Shown here in pieces: positions 1-11,200 of a DNA stretch of 64,000 bases. The position numbers were made by a program, and so were the translations under genes. The stretch comes from Ceratobasidium sp. AG-K (taxonomy: Eukaryota > Basidiomycota > Agaricomycetes > Cantharellales > Ceratobasidiaceae), in the NCBI GenBank assembly GCA_037039685.1, contig JAWNGF010000002.1:6014001-6078000 (forward strand), in the 5' to 3' direction. The number at the start of each line of letters is the position of its first letter. The stretch's first letter is position 1. Under the pieces are notes generated by a model that was given only the letters and a program-made list of their open reading frames with translations, had not been told where the DNA came from and searched no databases.

Positions 1-865
1 GTGAAGCGGACTTACCATCGAATGCAATAGCTGAATTGGCGCAACCAAAGAATTTGCCATTCTTGCTCATTAGGTATTGACCGTTGAAGACCTTGGAGTG
101 GGCTCTTCGGTAAGCGAGGTATTTCGAAAAATCTTCAAGCTTGAAAGTGTCGGTAGGCTTGACGCTGTGAAACAAACGAGTTAGTAAACTTCATAAATTC
201 ATGTTAAAAGCGGACACACTTGTCGAAATCAAACCCTGCAGTTTCGTACAGCCCTCGAATAACGTCCGGATTCGGCACACTTTGGTCTGGTTGCCATTTG
301 ACGTCTGCTCGGGTATAACTCGCATCGTGTTCGATTCCGCCGTGAGCATTGAGGTCATCGAGCGTCATTTGCTCGTTCCAGTCTCTCCCATTGAACAGGA
401 ACTTGGCAGTTAGCCAAGGGACCTGTTTGCATAGCGTTGGAGAGAGGTTGTAAGTGTCTTGGACGGCTTCGCCAAGTTCCTTCCAAGTGAATCCTCGACC
501 GTTGCGAGGTAGGACGCCTGAAACGAAGTGCATTAGTGGATTAAGAGAGTCGTTGGGAATTAGTCGCACCGTGATTGGCTAATGCGTTTAGTGCCGGGCA
601 AGGCGAACGAGCATCACCTGGACGAGGGGGTCGGAACTCGCCCCAATTGCCGCGGTGCCCGCCAACGCCGCTGGAGAGGAATTAGTCTATTGCGAGGGAT
701 TTCCGAACACATAACATGAACGTACAGTGGCACGACCTCTCCAGGCTTCTTGCCTGGTAGGATGTAATTTCCGAGGTGGAGTCCAGCGTCCCACCCGAGG
801 AGGTAAAGCAGGTAACCCAACGAGAGTAGGGGGTCAAAGAGACCTTTGATGAGAGAGACGACCAT
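1..865 (-). CDS. Chloroperoxidase-family heme-thiolate peroxidase, 5' part
   Basis: Heme-thiolate peroxidases use hydrogen peroxide to halogenate or oxygenate organic substrates, usually outside the cell. I read four exons on the minus strand: 865-726, 670-570, 517-220 and 164-16; the gene continues beyond base 1 after a GTAAGT donor. The N terminus is hydrophobic (a probable signal or anchor, residues about 1-35). It is followed by the family's proximal-heme motif SPCPALNALANHG, whose Cys binds heme iron, then by LPRNGRGFTWKEL and by the acid-base motif NAHGGIEHDAS. The EHD form is that of chloroperoxidase; classical peroxygenases carry EGD. Introns are 48-56 bases with good GT..AG ends and keep the frame. 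The C-terminal half, including the distal region, lies outside the window. It is transcribed away from the oxygenase gene at 1306. Assignment to the family is firm; the substrate is unknown. Confidence 0.9.
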
Positions 866-1305
866 AGTGGGGTGTAGGGTGAATGAAAGAGGCGATTTCG
901 AGCCCTTTTGTTCTTAGAGTCGAGGGTGGGCACGTTGTTATCAGCCGCGCCAACTGACAGGGCGGTATTCATATGCCCATATCGAGTAATTCGGCTGCGA
1001 TACATGGGGTCCTGACGCTGCCTATCGTTACTTTATCGTCCGCTTCCGAATAAGCTGATTAACCGACAGATGATCATTGGCTAGATCTGATTATATGCGC
1101 TTCGGTCCCTGGGGTCTATGGTTAATGGGCGTCGGGCCGCGTTGCGTCGAGGCGAATTAGATGTCATTTTTGGATTTATAGGAGTGATTGATTTGCTGGT
1201 CGCGAATTCGGGTGACATTTCTCGAGGTCATCGGTCTTCTATCGATGTGTGTAGTCCCCCATAAATTCAGCCCTTGCCCGACCTCTCTCCTCACACTCGA
1301 CCGCC
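866..1305. promoter_or_regulatory. Divergent intergenic region between peroxidase and oxygenase
   Basis: This 440-base space separates the start codons of two divergently transcribed heme enzymes, so both promoters must lie here. I see no clear TATA box close to either start. A pyrimidine-rich stretch (CCTCTCTCCTC near 1281) precedes the oxygenase ATG. A shared bidirectional promoter is possible but is only inferred from the geometry. Confidence 0.5.
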
Positions 1306-4300
1306 ATGTCTATCGCATATGTAGTTACCCTCCCTCATCTCCATTTGGTACCTAGTACTGATTGTGGTTGTAGCGCGCTGTCGACGCATCGCTCGGAGCT
1401 TTGTCTTCGTTGACGACAACGATTGACAACTCGCTTCGCCCGGTTAGTTCGAAACAAAAGGCTTACAACAAGGACCCAGACCACGAAGTCAATGCGGCCA
1501 CAGCTGTTATCGAAGGGTTCCGTACCCAACTCCGCAGGGGTATGCCTATCACCCCTGACCTGGGCGCAGTCGTAAGTTCATCCCTTATGGATCGAGCATT
1601 CACTCACCTGGCGGACAGTACTCGGTCGTTGATGCTATCCAAAACTCCAAGTCGCTCGATGACCGCAAGATGCTGGTATGTAACTGGCGCTCAACCAGTG
1701 TTTCATACACCTAACGTCGACGCACACAGCTTGAGCATGCTCTTGTGTTCATGTCTCGACTCCCCCGTGGGAGTGCGATCGCAAAGAAGGGCCAGGATGC
1801 AGTGATCAGCATGTGTATGCTCAAATTTCACGTTACCCTTGCGCACAAACAAATGACACTTTATTTGTCCAGTGTACAAAGATCTGCCGCATCCTCCTGG
1901 CACTTATGTTGGCGATCAGTTCCGGTTCCGCGCAGCCGATGGCGGAGGAAACAATCTCATGTTGCCTGATTTGGGTCAGTGGCACGTGCACAAGCAGAAT
2001 CTCGCCAAGATATTGACGTCGGTGCCTAGGCCGTGCCGGCACAACCTACTCGCGCAGCGTGCCTCAAACGCACCCACTTCCACCCTCTGAGCTCCCAGAC
2101 CCCGAACTCATCTTCGAATGCCTCCTCAAGCGCGATAAAGTACGTGCTTATTGTCTTGAGCGTAACCATAACTTACTCATTCGCGTACAGCAAACACCCC
2201 ACCCAGCTGGTCTTTCGGCTCTTTTCTTCTCGTTCGCATCGACCGTCATTCATACCGTGTTCCGCACCAATCACAAGGACGTGACTATCAATGAGACCTC
2301 GTCGTATGTAGACCTTGCCCCCCTTTACGGCAACAGTCAAGAGGAACAAGATACGGTCCGCCGATGGGACGGTACTGGTCGTCTCAAAGACGATGTGTTC
2401 ACCGAAAATAGGTTGTTGTTCATGCCCCCCGCTGTGTGCACCATCCTCGTCTTGTTCTGTCGAAACCATAACGTAAGCGTTGCCCATATTCGGACCCTGA
2501 TGATCAGTACTTAATTGTTGTGGTTGTGATGTTTGTAGTACATCGCTCGCAAGCTGTTCCTGATCAACGAGGAGGGCAACTACAAGGATCCGGAAAAACT
2601 TAACGACGACCAAAGGCAGCAGCAAGATCATGTGCTTTTCAATACTGCCCGCCTTATCAACGTCGGATTTTATTGCTCTATTGTGCTGGGCGATTACTTG
2701 GCGAGCATTCTGGGTATTGTAAGAGAAGGATCGGACTGGAGTTTGAACCCGTTCGAGGTTAGTATCCCCCGTCAGTCGCGAGTGCGGAGACTCACATATA
2801 GCGTATAGGACATTATTCAAAGTGAACGCAACCGTGTTTCTCGTGGAGACGGCAACTCTGTTTCCGTCGAGGTATATCCTTTTCTTTGATATGCTTGCGC
2901 GCCATCCAACCCTGTCCCTATCTAGTTCAACCTCCTTTATCACTGGCACTCGACTACCTCTGCAATCGACGAGAAATGGACCGAGGGTGTATTCCGCAAG
3001 ATCTTTGGCGACAAGAAGTTCGAGGAGATTACCCCGGCCGAGTTTGGACGTGCGTCGGCGTACATTGCGAATGCCGAAAAGGACAAGACCAAGTGGGAGT
3101 TTGGCGGGTAAGTCTGCATCTTCTTCATGCCTGAATGAAGGACCTTATTTGGTTATGTAGAATGAAGCGAGGTGCTGACGGAAAGTTCGACGATACCGAG
3201 CTTGCCCAAACTCTGATCAATGCTACCTCACACGTGGCTTCGGCGTTCAAGGCTCGTGGCACTCCACCCGTCCTCCGTGTCGTCGAAATCCTCGGTATCC
3301 TCAGCTCGCGCAAGTGGGGCGTGTGCAGCTTGAACGAGTTCAGGAAGTTCATCGGCCTTAAACGTCTGTCATAGCCCTGTCCTATCTCCCTTTACTAATT
3401 TGCGCCATTGGATTGGGTCCATAGCCTATGACACGTTCGAAGACTGGAACCCCGACCCAGAGATCGCGACCGCTGCGATGAGGCTCTACAAGCACCCGGA
3501 TAACCTCGAGCTTTATGTCGGTTTGCAAGCCGAGGAGGCCAAGCCCGTCGTAGCCGGTGCTGGACTTTGCCCTGGGTGAGCTATTGCCTCGCCCTCCCAT
3601 TATAGGTTCACATTAACATATTATCTTGATCAGTTACACTATCTCTCGTGCCATTCTTTCTGACGCTATCTGCTTGACTCGGTAAGTTGCTTTGGAGTTC
3701 GTTCAGTAGTTGCGTTTATCAATTGGTTCATATAGTGGTGATCGTTACCTCACGACTGACTGGACCAGTACGTGACTCTGCCGAATTTATGATAAATTAT
3801 CTAATATTCATATCAGCCAATAACTTGACCTGCTGGGGCTTCGACGATGCCACGCGCGACACCAGCAACCCCAGCTTCGGTGGCATGCTCGGCAAACGTA
3901 CGCTTGTCCCTCTCCTGCATCTAGCATTACCTAACTCGTTACTCTAGTTTTCCACCGCACGCTCCCCAACCAGTTCCCGGAGAACAGCATCTACCTTTGG
4001 TTCCCGCTCATGACCCCCGAAGCGATGAAGGAGAACTTTACTCGTCTTGGAATTGCTGGCGATTATGACTTCACCAAGCCCGTCGGTCCCCAATCAGTCC
4101 GCAACGTCGATGGGCGCGAGGAGGTTACTGGTGTGCTTGGCGATGTCACGTGTATCCATACGCCTTACAGCAAAAAGGTACAAGCCCTCGTTGGAAAGGA
4201 GCCCGGGTGAGTGTCAGTCGGCGTGGATATGAGATTTAGGCTCATGGCCACGGAACAGGTTCTTCTTGGCGCTCAACAATGAACAAGACCATACCTATAA

Positions 4301-5808
4301 ACAAATCATTCACGACTGCCTTATCGAGCCGAGCGGAACATACTTCCAGAGCTACTTCTACGAATCTACCAAGACGGTGCTCACGGAGATGTCGTACACT
4401 CTCGGAAACCACCAGAGCAAGTGCCTCGATATTGTTGAAGTGTTTGACACCGTCATTGTTCGTTTCGTCTCTGACGAAATGGGTGGTCTCTCGATCAAGT
4501 CGCCCACGAACCCACGCGGAGTTTACTTTGAGCGAGAGATGAAGGGCATGTTGGAGGAAATCTACACGTGAGCTGGTCGGTTCTCAACCAGTTTATTGAC
4601 GCTGACTGGATTGACCCCCGTAGGCATGTGTTTAATGATATTGATATCCAGCACATTTTCCGCATCGCAAAGAACGCCAAGGCCAACTCTTCCCAGGTCC
4701 TCGACATGATCAAGCACACCTATGCTGGCGCGAATGGTCTCGGCGTACGTCCGTCTTGATTAAGCCCGACTTATTAACCAACTTCAATACAGCGCATTGG
4801 CGAACGTGTCTACGAGTGGTTTGCTGGCAAGGATATTCCGTGCTACGATTTCATGCGCCGCCTGCAGAAAACTGGCAAGTCGAAGGATCAGCTCTGCAAC
4901 GCTGTCCTGGCTGCGACTGTCGCAGCATTCGAGTACATCCCTGGTACGTGTCTCATCTCAGGCGAGCGTAAGGTTTCTGATGAACGGACTTTAGCGTTGA
5001 TCAATACCGTCAACTTCTATCTCGAGCCCGCCAACGCCGAACACAAGGCCCAACTCGTTGCCCTTGCCAGTAGCAAAGACCCGAATGCCAATTCGGTGAT
5101 TGCTGGATACGTTCGCGAGGCTTTGCGTGAGTAAATCATTTGACCTAAATTGAACTGGTATTGATTACTCGATTAGGTCTTGACCCACTGGTAACTACTC
5201 GTCGTCTTAAACCTTATTGGTTAAGGCTAATATAACATTATTCCAGTTCTCTCATGTCCGACGTAACGTTGTTGAGACCACCACCGTCCGCGGATCCAAC
5301 TTCAAGCGTGGAGATTCTTTGCTATTGGCCACTGCCGATTCGAATCTCGACGTAAGTCGCGCTACAATTTCGTCGACAACTAATTAACCAAGCAATTGCT
5401 AGCCCGAGGTGTTCCCCAACCCTACTAGCGTTGATCCCAGGCGCCCATCTAGTGGCTACACGCTCATGGGTGATGGTCTGCACCGCTGCTACTCTGACGA
5501 GTTCGTTCACTCGGTTAGTGGTGCTTGGCTTTTCTTCCCACATCACTTGCTGACATAATTATTTTTGCACAGACGATGGCATGCGCAATTCGTGCGGTAT
5601 TCCAGCTCAAAAACATCCGTCGTGGCCCCGGAAGGTCCGGCCTCCTCAACAGGTTCCAGGACCCGGATGGCAATACGACCGCCAAATCGCAATACCTCAA
5701 CTCGAAGCAAGTCATCACGCCGTTCCCGACTACGTTGACACTCCAGGTATGTTTACCAGAAAGCCAACGAGTCGTGCATGCTAACTTGGTTCCCCAGTAC
5801 GACGTGTA
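1306..5808 (+). CDS. Psi-factor-producing oxygenase (linoleate diol synthase type)
   Basis: Fusion enzyme that oxygenates linoleic or oleic acid in an N-terminal heme dioxygenase/peroxidase domain and rearranges the hydroperoxide in a C-terminal P450-like domain, giving oxylipin (psi factor) signals for development. I trace about 24 short introns and roughly 1,080 residues from ATG 1306 (MSIAY, first intron 1321-1373). Family motifs in order: HPPGTYVGDQF, THPLPPSELPDPELIF, TSSYVDLAPLYGN, RNHN, then FNLLYHWHS near 2930-2955, the Tyr-x-Trp-His motif holding the catalytic Tyr radical and the proximal heme His. CPGYTISRAILSDAIC follows. The P450 part has EALR (ExxR) and GDGLHRCYSDEF with the heme-thiolate Cys codon at 5487-5489. 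All catalytic motifs are present, so both activities are plausible. One exon (5177-5190) is only 14 bases. The start is the first ATG that splices in frame; other starts are not excluded. Confidence 0.93.
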
Positions 5809-6319
5809 AATGTGGACAGTGTTTGGTGGTAAAAATGTCGAGGAATGTCGTTTATGCTCTCGTTCTCGTGGACTTATGCGCTATCATCCTGTTATGTCTC
5901 TTTTGTAGTTGTGAAACCGTCCAATTGAAGAATTTTTTGAATCATTGATTAAAGGCGCTCGTGTTATCTAACTCGGATGAGATTATGCACACATCGCAAC
6001 GGGGAGACTACTAGTGCTACGTTCTAGTCAGTTACCGTGTCCAAAGAGACAAGTTGGGGAAATTCAATAGCAACTCCGTACACTAGATCTTGCTAGAGAA
6101 TAACAAGCGGATTGGTACGGTATCAGCTAGGTGGTACATGTAATAAACGAGCACGCATACATCCCACGCTTTTTTCCCATCCGGGCCTCGCACGCCTGGC
6201 CGCAACGTGAAAATGCGTATATTCGTTCCGGTTAGCAAAACTAATACCTCACCATATGTAACTATGCGATCCAAGAATCTACCAATGGCGTAATGTGAGA
6301 GGCACATGTATATATTGGC
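5809..6319. other. Convergent 3' intergenic spacer
   Basis: The 511 bases between the oxygenase stop and the stop of the minus-strand F-box gene hold no gene I can support. It must contain both 3' untranslated regions. Confidence 0.5.
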
Positions 6320-7902
6320 TTAGTACCAATCCTCCCTGATAGGATCCAACTCGCCAAATTCGACACCTGGGTAAATTTCCTTTATTTTATCCTTCCATTC
6401 CTCCGGATCCAGAAGTTCGCGGCCCTCCTCCTCAAACCAACACGTTGGCTCATCGATTTTTAGTTCAACACTCGGATAGGTTTTGACGAGCCAGGACAAC
6501 TCTTGTAGTTCGATTGTACAGGCCGTTAAATGGAGTTTGGCTAACGGAGAAACTGGAGTTCTGATAGTTGCCCCGTCGGAGAGCGGCTTTCGGAGAGTAA
6601 CGCCGTCCAAGGTCAAGAGCGTTAAATTAGGGACCAGGCGTAGTAGTTCTTCGAGGTTGAGGTATGCCTCGGCGCTGTAGTCGGTCAAACATATGCGAAG
6701 CTGGGCGACGTTAGACCTCGTAAGGAACTCGCGGTAATGGCTTTTGGACAGAGGAACTGTCTCTCTGTGAAGAACGGTAGATACTCTCAAAGGTTTCGAG
6801 CCTGGGATGATCAGGCGAAGCACGCTGTTATACTGCGGATAATCGAATTCTATGTGGAGTACTTCGAGTTCATTGAGGCGAATAGGGTCAGGGAAAGCAT
6901 CTTCTGTGATTGCGACACCAAAGTAGAAGTAGCGAAGCTGAGGACTAGCTTTCAACATGCCTGCAAGCTGAGATACGGCAACGAAGCGGCCGCTTGTATC
7001 AGAGAGGTGAAGCTTTACGAGACCTTGGTATGCGCAGCTTGTCCAATGAGGGTAGATGCCATCTAGACGCAGAACAGTGACACCGCGCATCACTTCCTCA
7101 AAGCAACGATGTGGCAGTTCAAGTGTCCAAACGGCAGCGTTTTCGGGAGGTCGCTGTGAATCCTGCGCTATAATAAATCCTTGGCGATCGTTGAGATCAT
7201 CTGTGTTGATTATAAGTCCAGACAATCTCCCTGGGGTGCAATTTGCAAAAATAGCGCCGAAAATTGGAAGTGCTATGGTGGTGAACGAATCAGCATATTG
7301 GATTTCAATACGCCTCGCCCTTTCTGCAATAGAAGCACAAAGATCAAGCATGTCATCCTCATGGTGAAAGCGACCATCCAGTCCGCCTACGTTGATGTGG
7401 ACGTTCAGTGGTAGCTGGCCTGCATGCTGGGCGGGTAGTCGACCGGAATGTATGAATCGTCTTTCGAGTATAGTAAAGGCAGCAAGATCTACGTGTGTCC
7501 AAAGAGTGTGAGAAGCAAGTGCAACGGAGCGCCAATATGAACAAACGCGTAGTAACGACTCGGGAGATCTTGAGGGATATTTTGACAGGGTAGTGGTCTT
7601 TTGTAGGAAGCAGTGCTCTGTTGTGCTAGCGAGATGGAAAATACGGGCTAGGAGCTCGGGAGGAAGGGAGTTGATTGGAGCAATATCTGGGCGGTGATTT
7701 CTGAGTTTTCCGAGGGATTTTGTGCTCTGAAGTAACTTCTCCACATAAGAATTAGCCTGTCCAGTTCATTTAAGATGGTCTCGGGGTGAACGTCGAACGC
7801 ATCGCCTGATTCGTAGCGGCTTCGAATAATGAAACAAGTACTGTGATATTGTTCTACGGCAGATCTAAGCAATTTACTTGCATTGCGAAGCTCATCAAAC
7901 AT
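6320..7902 (-). CDS. F-box-like protein with N-terminal frame break
   Basis: F-box proteins dock to Skp1 and bring targets to SCF ubiquitin ligases. From the ATG at 7744 a 474-residue frame runs to the stop at 6320. It holds the F-box core INSLPPELLARIFHLA, VCSYWRSVALASHTLWTHVDL, a leucine-rich middle and a C terminus ending in REDWY, like the plus-strand family at 40-59 kb. Those relatives begin about 50-70 residues earlier with M-(L/F)-D/E-E-L plus a helical segment. Here that segment is present (MFDELRNASKLLRSAVEQYH, from 7902) but in another frame; the two frames meet near ELDRL/NSYVEKLL around 7745-7760, needing a one- or two-base indel. No intron of normal size can bridge it. Either the gene now starts at 7744 or it is newly broken. 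Confidence 0.75.
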
Positions 7903-8285
7903 TAGGCCACGGTAGGCTGTAGGTCGTAAGAAAAGGAAATCGATTGATAACCCGCGGGGGCGTCATACCCGATAAGCCACGTGATATTCTGGTTCCCCCC
8001 TCTGGCGCCTTCTTTGACGCCGTAATTTAGAGACATAATGCATGCTGCATCAATAGGCACTCAGGTCATAGTTTGCTAGTCCGCTTTGAATGTGTCAGAA
8101 ACAAAAGGCCATGCGCTCTCCATCAACTTGTATTGGACTATTGTTTCGTCAAAATATCATCAGCATACCAGAGGGCCGACTTTGAGGTACATTTGTTTTA
8201 TTATTCTATCATAACAGATTAACACGATGATGTGTGTACAAATTAAACAAATTCTTGGACCATTCACAAAGGCCGGTGCATCTGG
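7903..8285. other. Intergenic spacer upstream of F-box gene
   Basis: 383 bases between the F-box start and the stop of the first histidine kinase copy. It should contain the F-box promoter and the kinase 3' untranslated region. I see no gene. Confidence 0.4.
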
Positions 8286-11200
8286 TCACTCTGGCCTATG
8301 CTGATATCCTGCTCGCATCTTGGATATCAGTGCATCTATCTGGTACGGCTATTTGTAATTTACAGTCAATTCGTCATTGCTTCCACGCCAGTCCGATTCT
8401 CACCTTGATCATTACATCGTCCACACCTGCGTCTCGTGCTGCTTGAACCTGTTCAGAGCGTGCATTCCCTGTAAGAGCAATGATGAAGCTCCGCATATTT
8501 AGGGAGCCAGACGCTTCGCGTTTGCGTATTTCACGTGTTGCAGCAAATCCGTCGCTATCTCAGCATGCTGGTTAGAACAATGCATAGGTCGCATATATCC
8601 ACCACGACGTACAGGACTGGCATCTCGAGATCCATCTAAAAGAGCATCGTTAGTGCAAATAGCATATAAAATCCGGGCGTACTGACTAATACAACGTCAA
8701 ATCTCTGCGTTGTTTGGGACTTTTCAATAGCTTGAATAGACTCGAGTCCATTCGATGCTAGTGCATAAGTAAAGCTTTCCCTCTTCATCTGTCGCCTGTA
8801 AAGCTAGTTAGCAGACGGTGTCCGAATTTGGCGATGATACTTACGCTAGCACGGTCTAAAATATACCGGTTAATGGGTGAGATAATTTACAGGTTAGGTT
8901 GCACCTACTTGGTTAATCTTGTTATCTTCCGTAATAAGGACATGTAATGGGTGGCTGTTAGGCGAGTTATGCGTTTCGGGTAGGGATTGCGATTCAAACT
9001 CGGGCGAAGCTTCCAGAACCCCGCTTGCTTTCACCACCGCTGACCCTAACTGCTTAACTTGGGAGGTATCAAGGGGTGATTCTGGATTTCGGCTAGAAGC
9101 GGAAGGCAAAGCCGCCCTGATGAAGAAACGGAAGGTTGCGCCTTTACCTGGGTGCGGATTTTTTTTAGCATGAACATCCTGTCAGCATACGGTGAATCAT
9201 ATTTACCCAGTTCACTTTCTACCTCTATCCTACCGCCCATTAATGCTGGATAGTAATTTAGCGTTATACACGCATGGATAAACAGATTTGCTCACTGCAC
9301 AACTGTCTGCATACGAACAATCCAAGACCCGAACCGCCAAACACATGGTGTGCGTTCTGTAGGGGCAGGATCATGGTCGTGACCGGCTACCACAAGGGAA
9401 ATTACTCACCGATCCTTGCTGGAATCTTGAGATAATATAATTATTGTCAACCCCCCTTGGTAGGTCTTCATCAACCTCAGAGTACGTACCTTTGGAATAG
9501 CAACGAAAGATCCTCTTTTCGTAATCCAGGTCCAGAATCCTGAACCGATACATATACGTATACTGGCGCATCACTGGACACAGACGCCAGAGAAGGGGGC
9601 GAGGTGGTACGCGATGGAGCCACGCAACTTTCCTCTGATGGAGGATTGGTCGATAGTTCTAGAGATACCTTGATCTCCCTGAAACCGGGGCTCATTTCGG
9701 TAAATCGAATGGCGTTGGACATGAGCTACAGCGAGGATTTAGTATCGGAATGTCACTCAAAGGTCCTCCCTACGTTGGTAATTATTTGCGCATACCGACT
9801 TCGGTCGGTGTGTACGACGTCTAGTCCTAGCGTTTCGGCCTCTCGTCCCAGCATAAAGTCGAAGTTAATGTCTTTCCTGTAAGCCTTTGTAAGAACAGGG
9901 TTTCGCACACGCGAAATCGTAGGACCAACGTTGCGAGTTCGTTTCGGAAGGCCATCAAGATTTGATCCGTTTCCTTTCGGATGTCAAAGTCGGTAGGTAT
10001 AATAGAGAGTACCTGATCAATACATTAGCGTTAGAAGACGGGGCAGGTAAATACTCCCTACATTAAGTTGTATTCTCGACAGGCTTAGGACATCATTCGC
10101 AATACGAGCTAATGTGGGTCAGTAAGATAGATTTTTGGAGGGCAGGGCACCAACCTTGCGCTAACCCGCATCTACGACAAAGTCTGATGAGACTCTATAT
10201 ATAACTGTGCAAGTACGTACTGCGTAATGCTCTCCATTGATTGTAAATCGTCCTCCAACTCGTTCAGCATCCTCTCGGAGGGGACGTAACTAACATTCCG
10301 TTTCATACAATCGAGTAGTACGTCGCGCAATCCCTTCATGTTCGTCTGAACTACCTCCTTTGGGAAACTTCAGTAACCGGGAGGCCCAAAACAATTGTTC
10401 TGGACCCACAGCGTTTTGTATAATCGCGGATACGGGCTGTCTAAAAAGTTTGAATAAGACACGGATACATTTTTATGCTCGGAGGAAACCGCCTCACCTC
10501 AATTCGTGGGAGGTAACGTCGATTAGGAGCTCTACAAACTCAATACTTGGGAAGCCAACCGCAACTCTGCTAACGCACCTTGTGCCCGCCTACGTTCCAC
10601 TTCGAGCATTCTCTGCGCTTCAGCATCCTCAGCCTTCGACGCCGCAACATGCTCTCGTTCCTCAGCCAAGGAAACGCGGGCCTCTTCATATAGGTACGTC
10701 TCGTTAATATCAGTAATAGCACCGAATGATCCCAAGAGAACGCCGCTTGGCGACATTAACGGCGAGATGCCATAATGGGTCCACACATTGTTTTTCCACT
10801 GTAACCGCTATAAGGTGATGTCCGAATATCAGTACCAGTCCACATCACGTATATTCCGCGTTTGGCTCGAAGCGCACTCACCGCGGAAGATGACCTATGA
10901 GTCTCAAAACATTCTCGCCAAACACGGATGGCCTCTTCTCTACTTCCTGGGTTAACCCTTGAGCGAATTAGTTGCCGGTAACTTTGACATGTGGATGGCT
11001 GGGCCTACTGATCTAGCCACTCATCGCGAGGCCGTTCCATAGGAAGTCCTGTAATTTCATACCATGCCGGGTTAAGGTAGGTTAACCTAAGCCGGTGTTT
11101 GAAATTCAGTGAGCCAAATAGAAAATGATTTCAGCTCACTTTCCATCCGCGTCAGTCTTGAAAATTCCAACCTGAGTTTACTTGTGTGTAAGCCGCTAAC

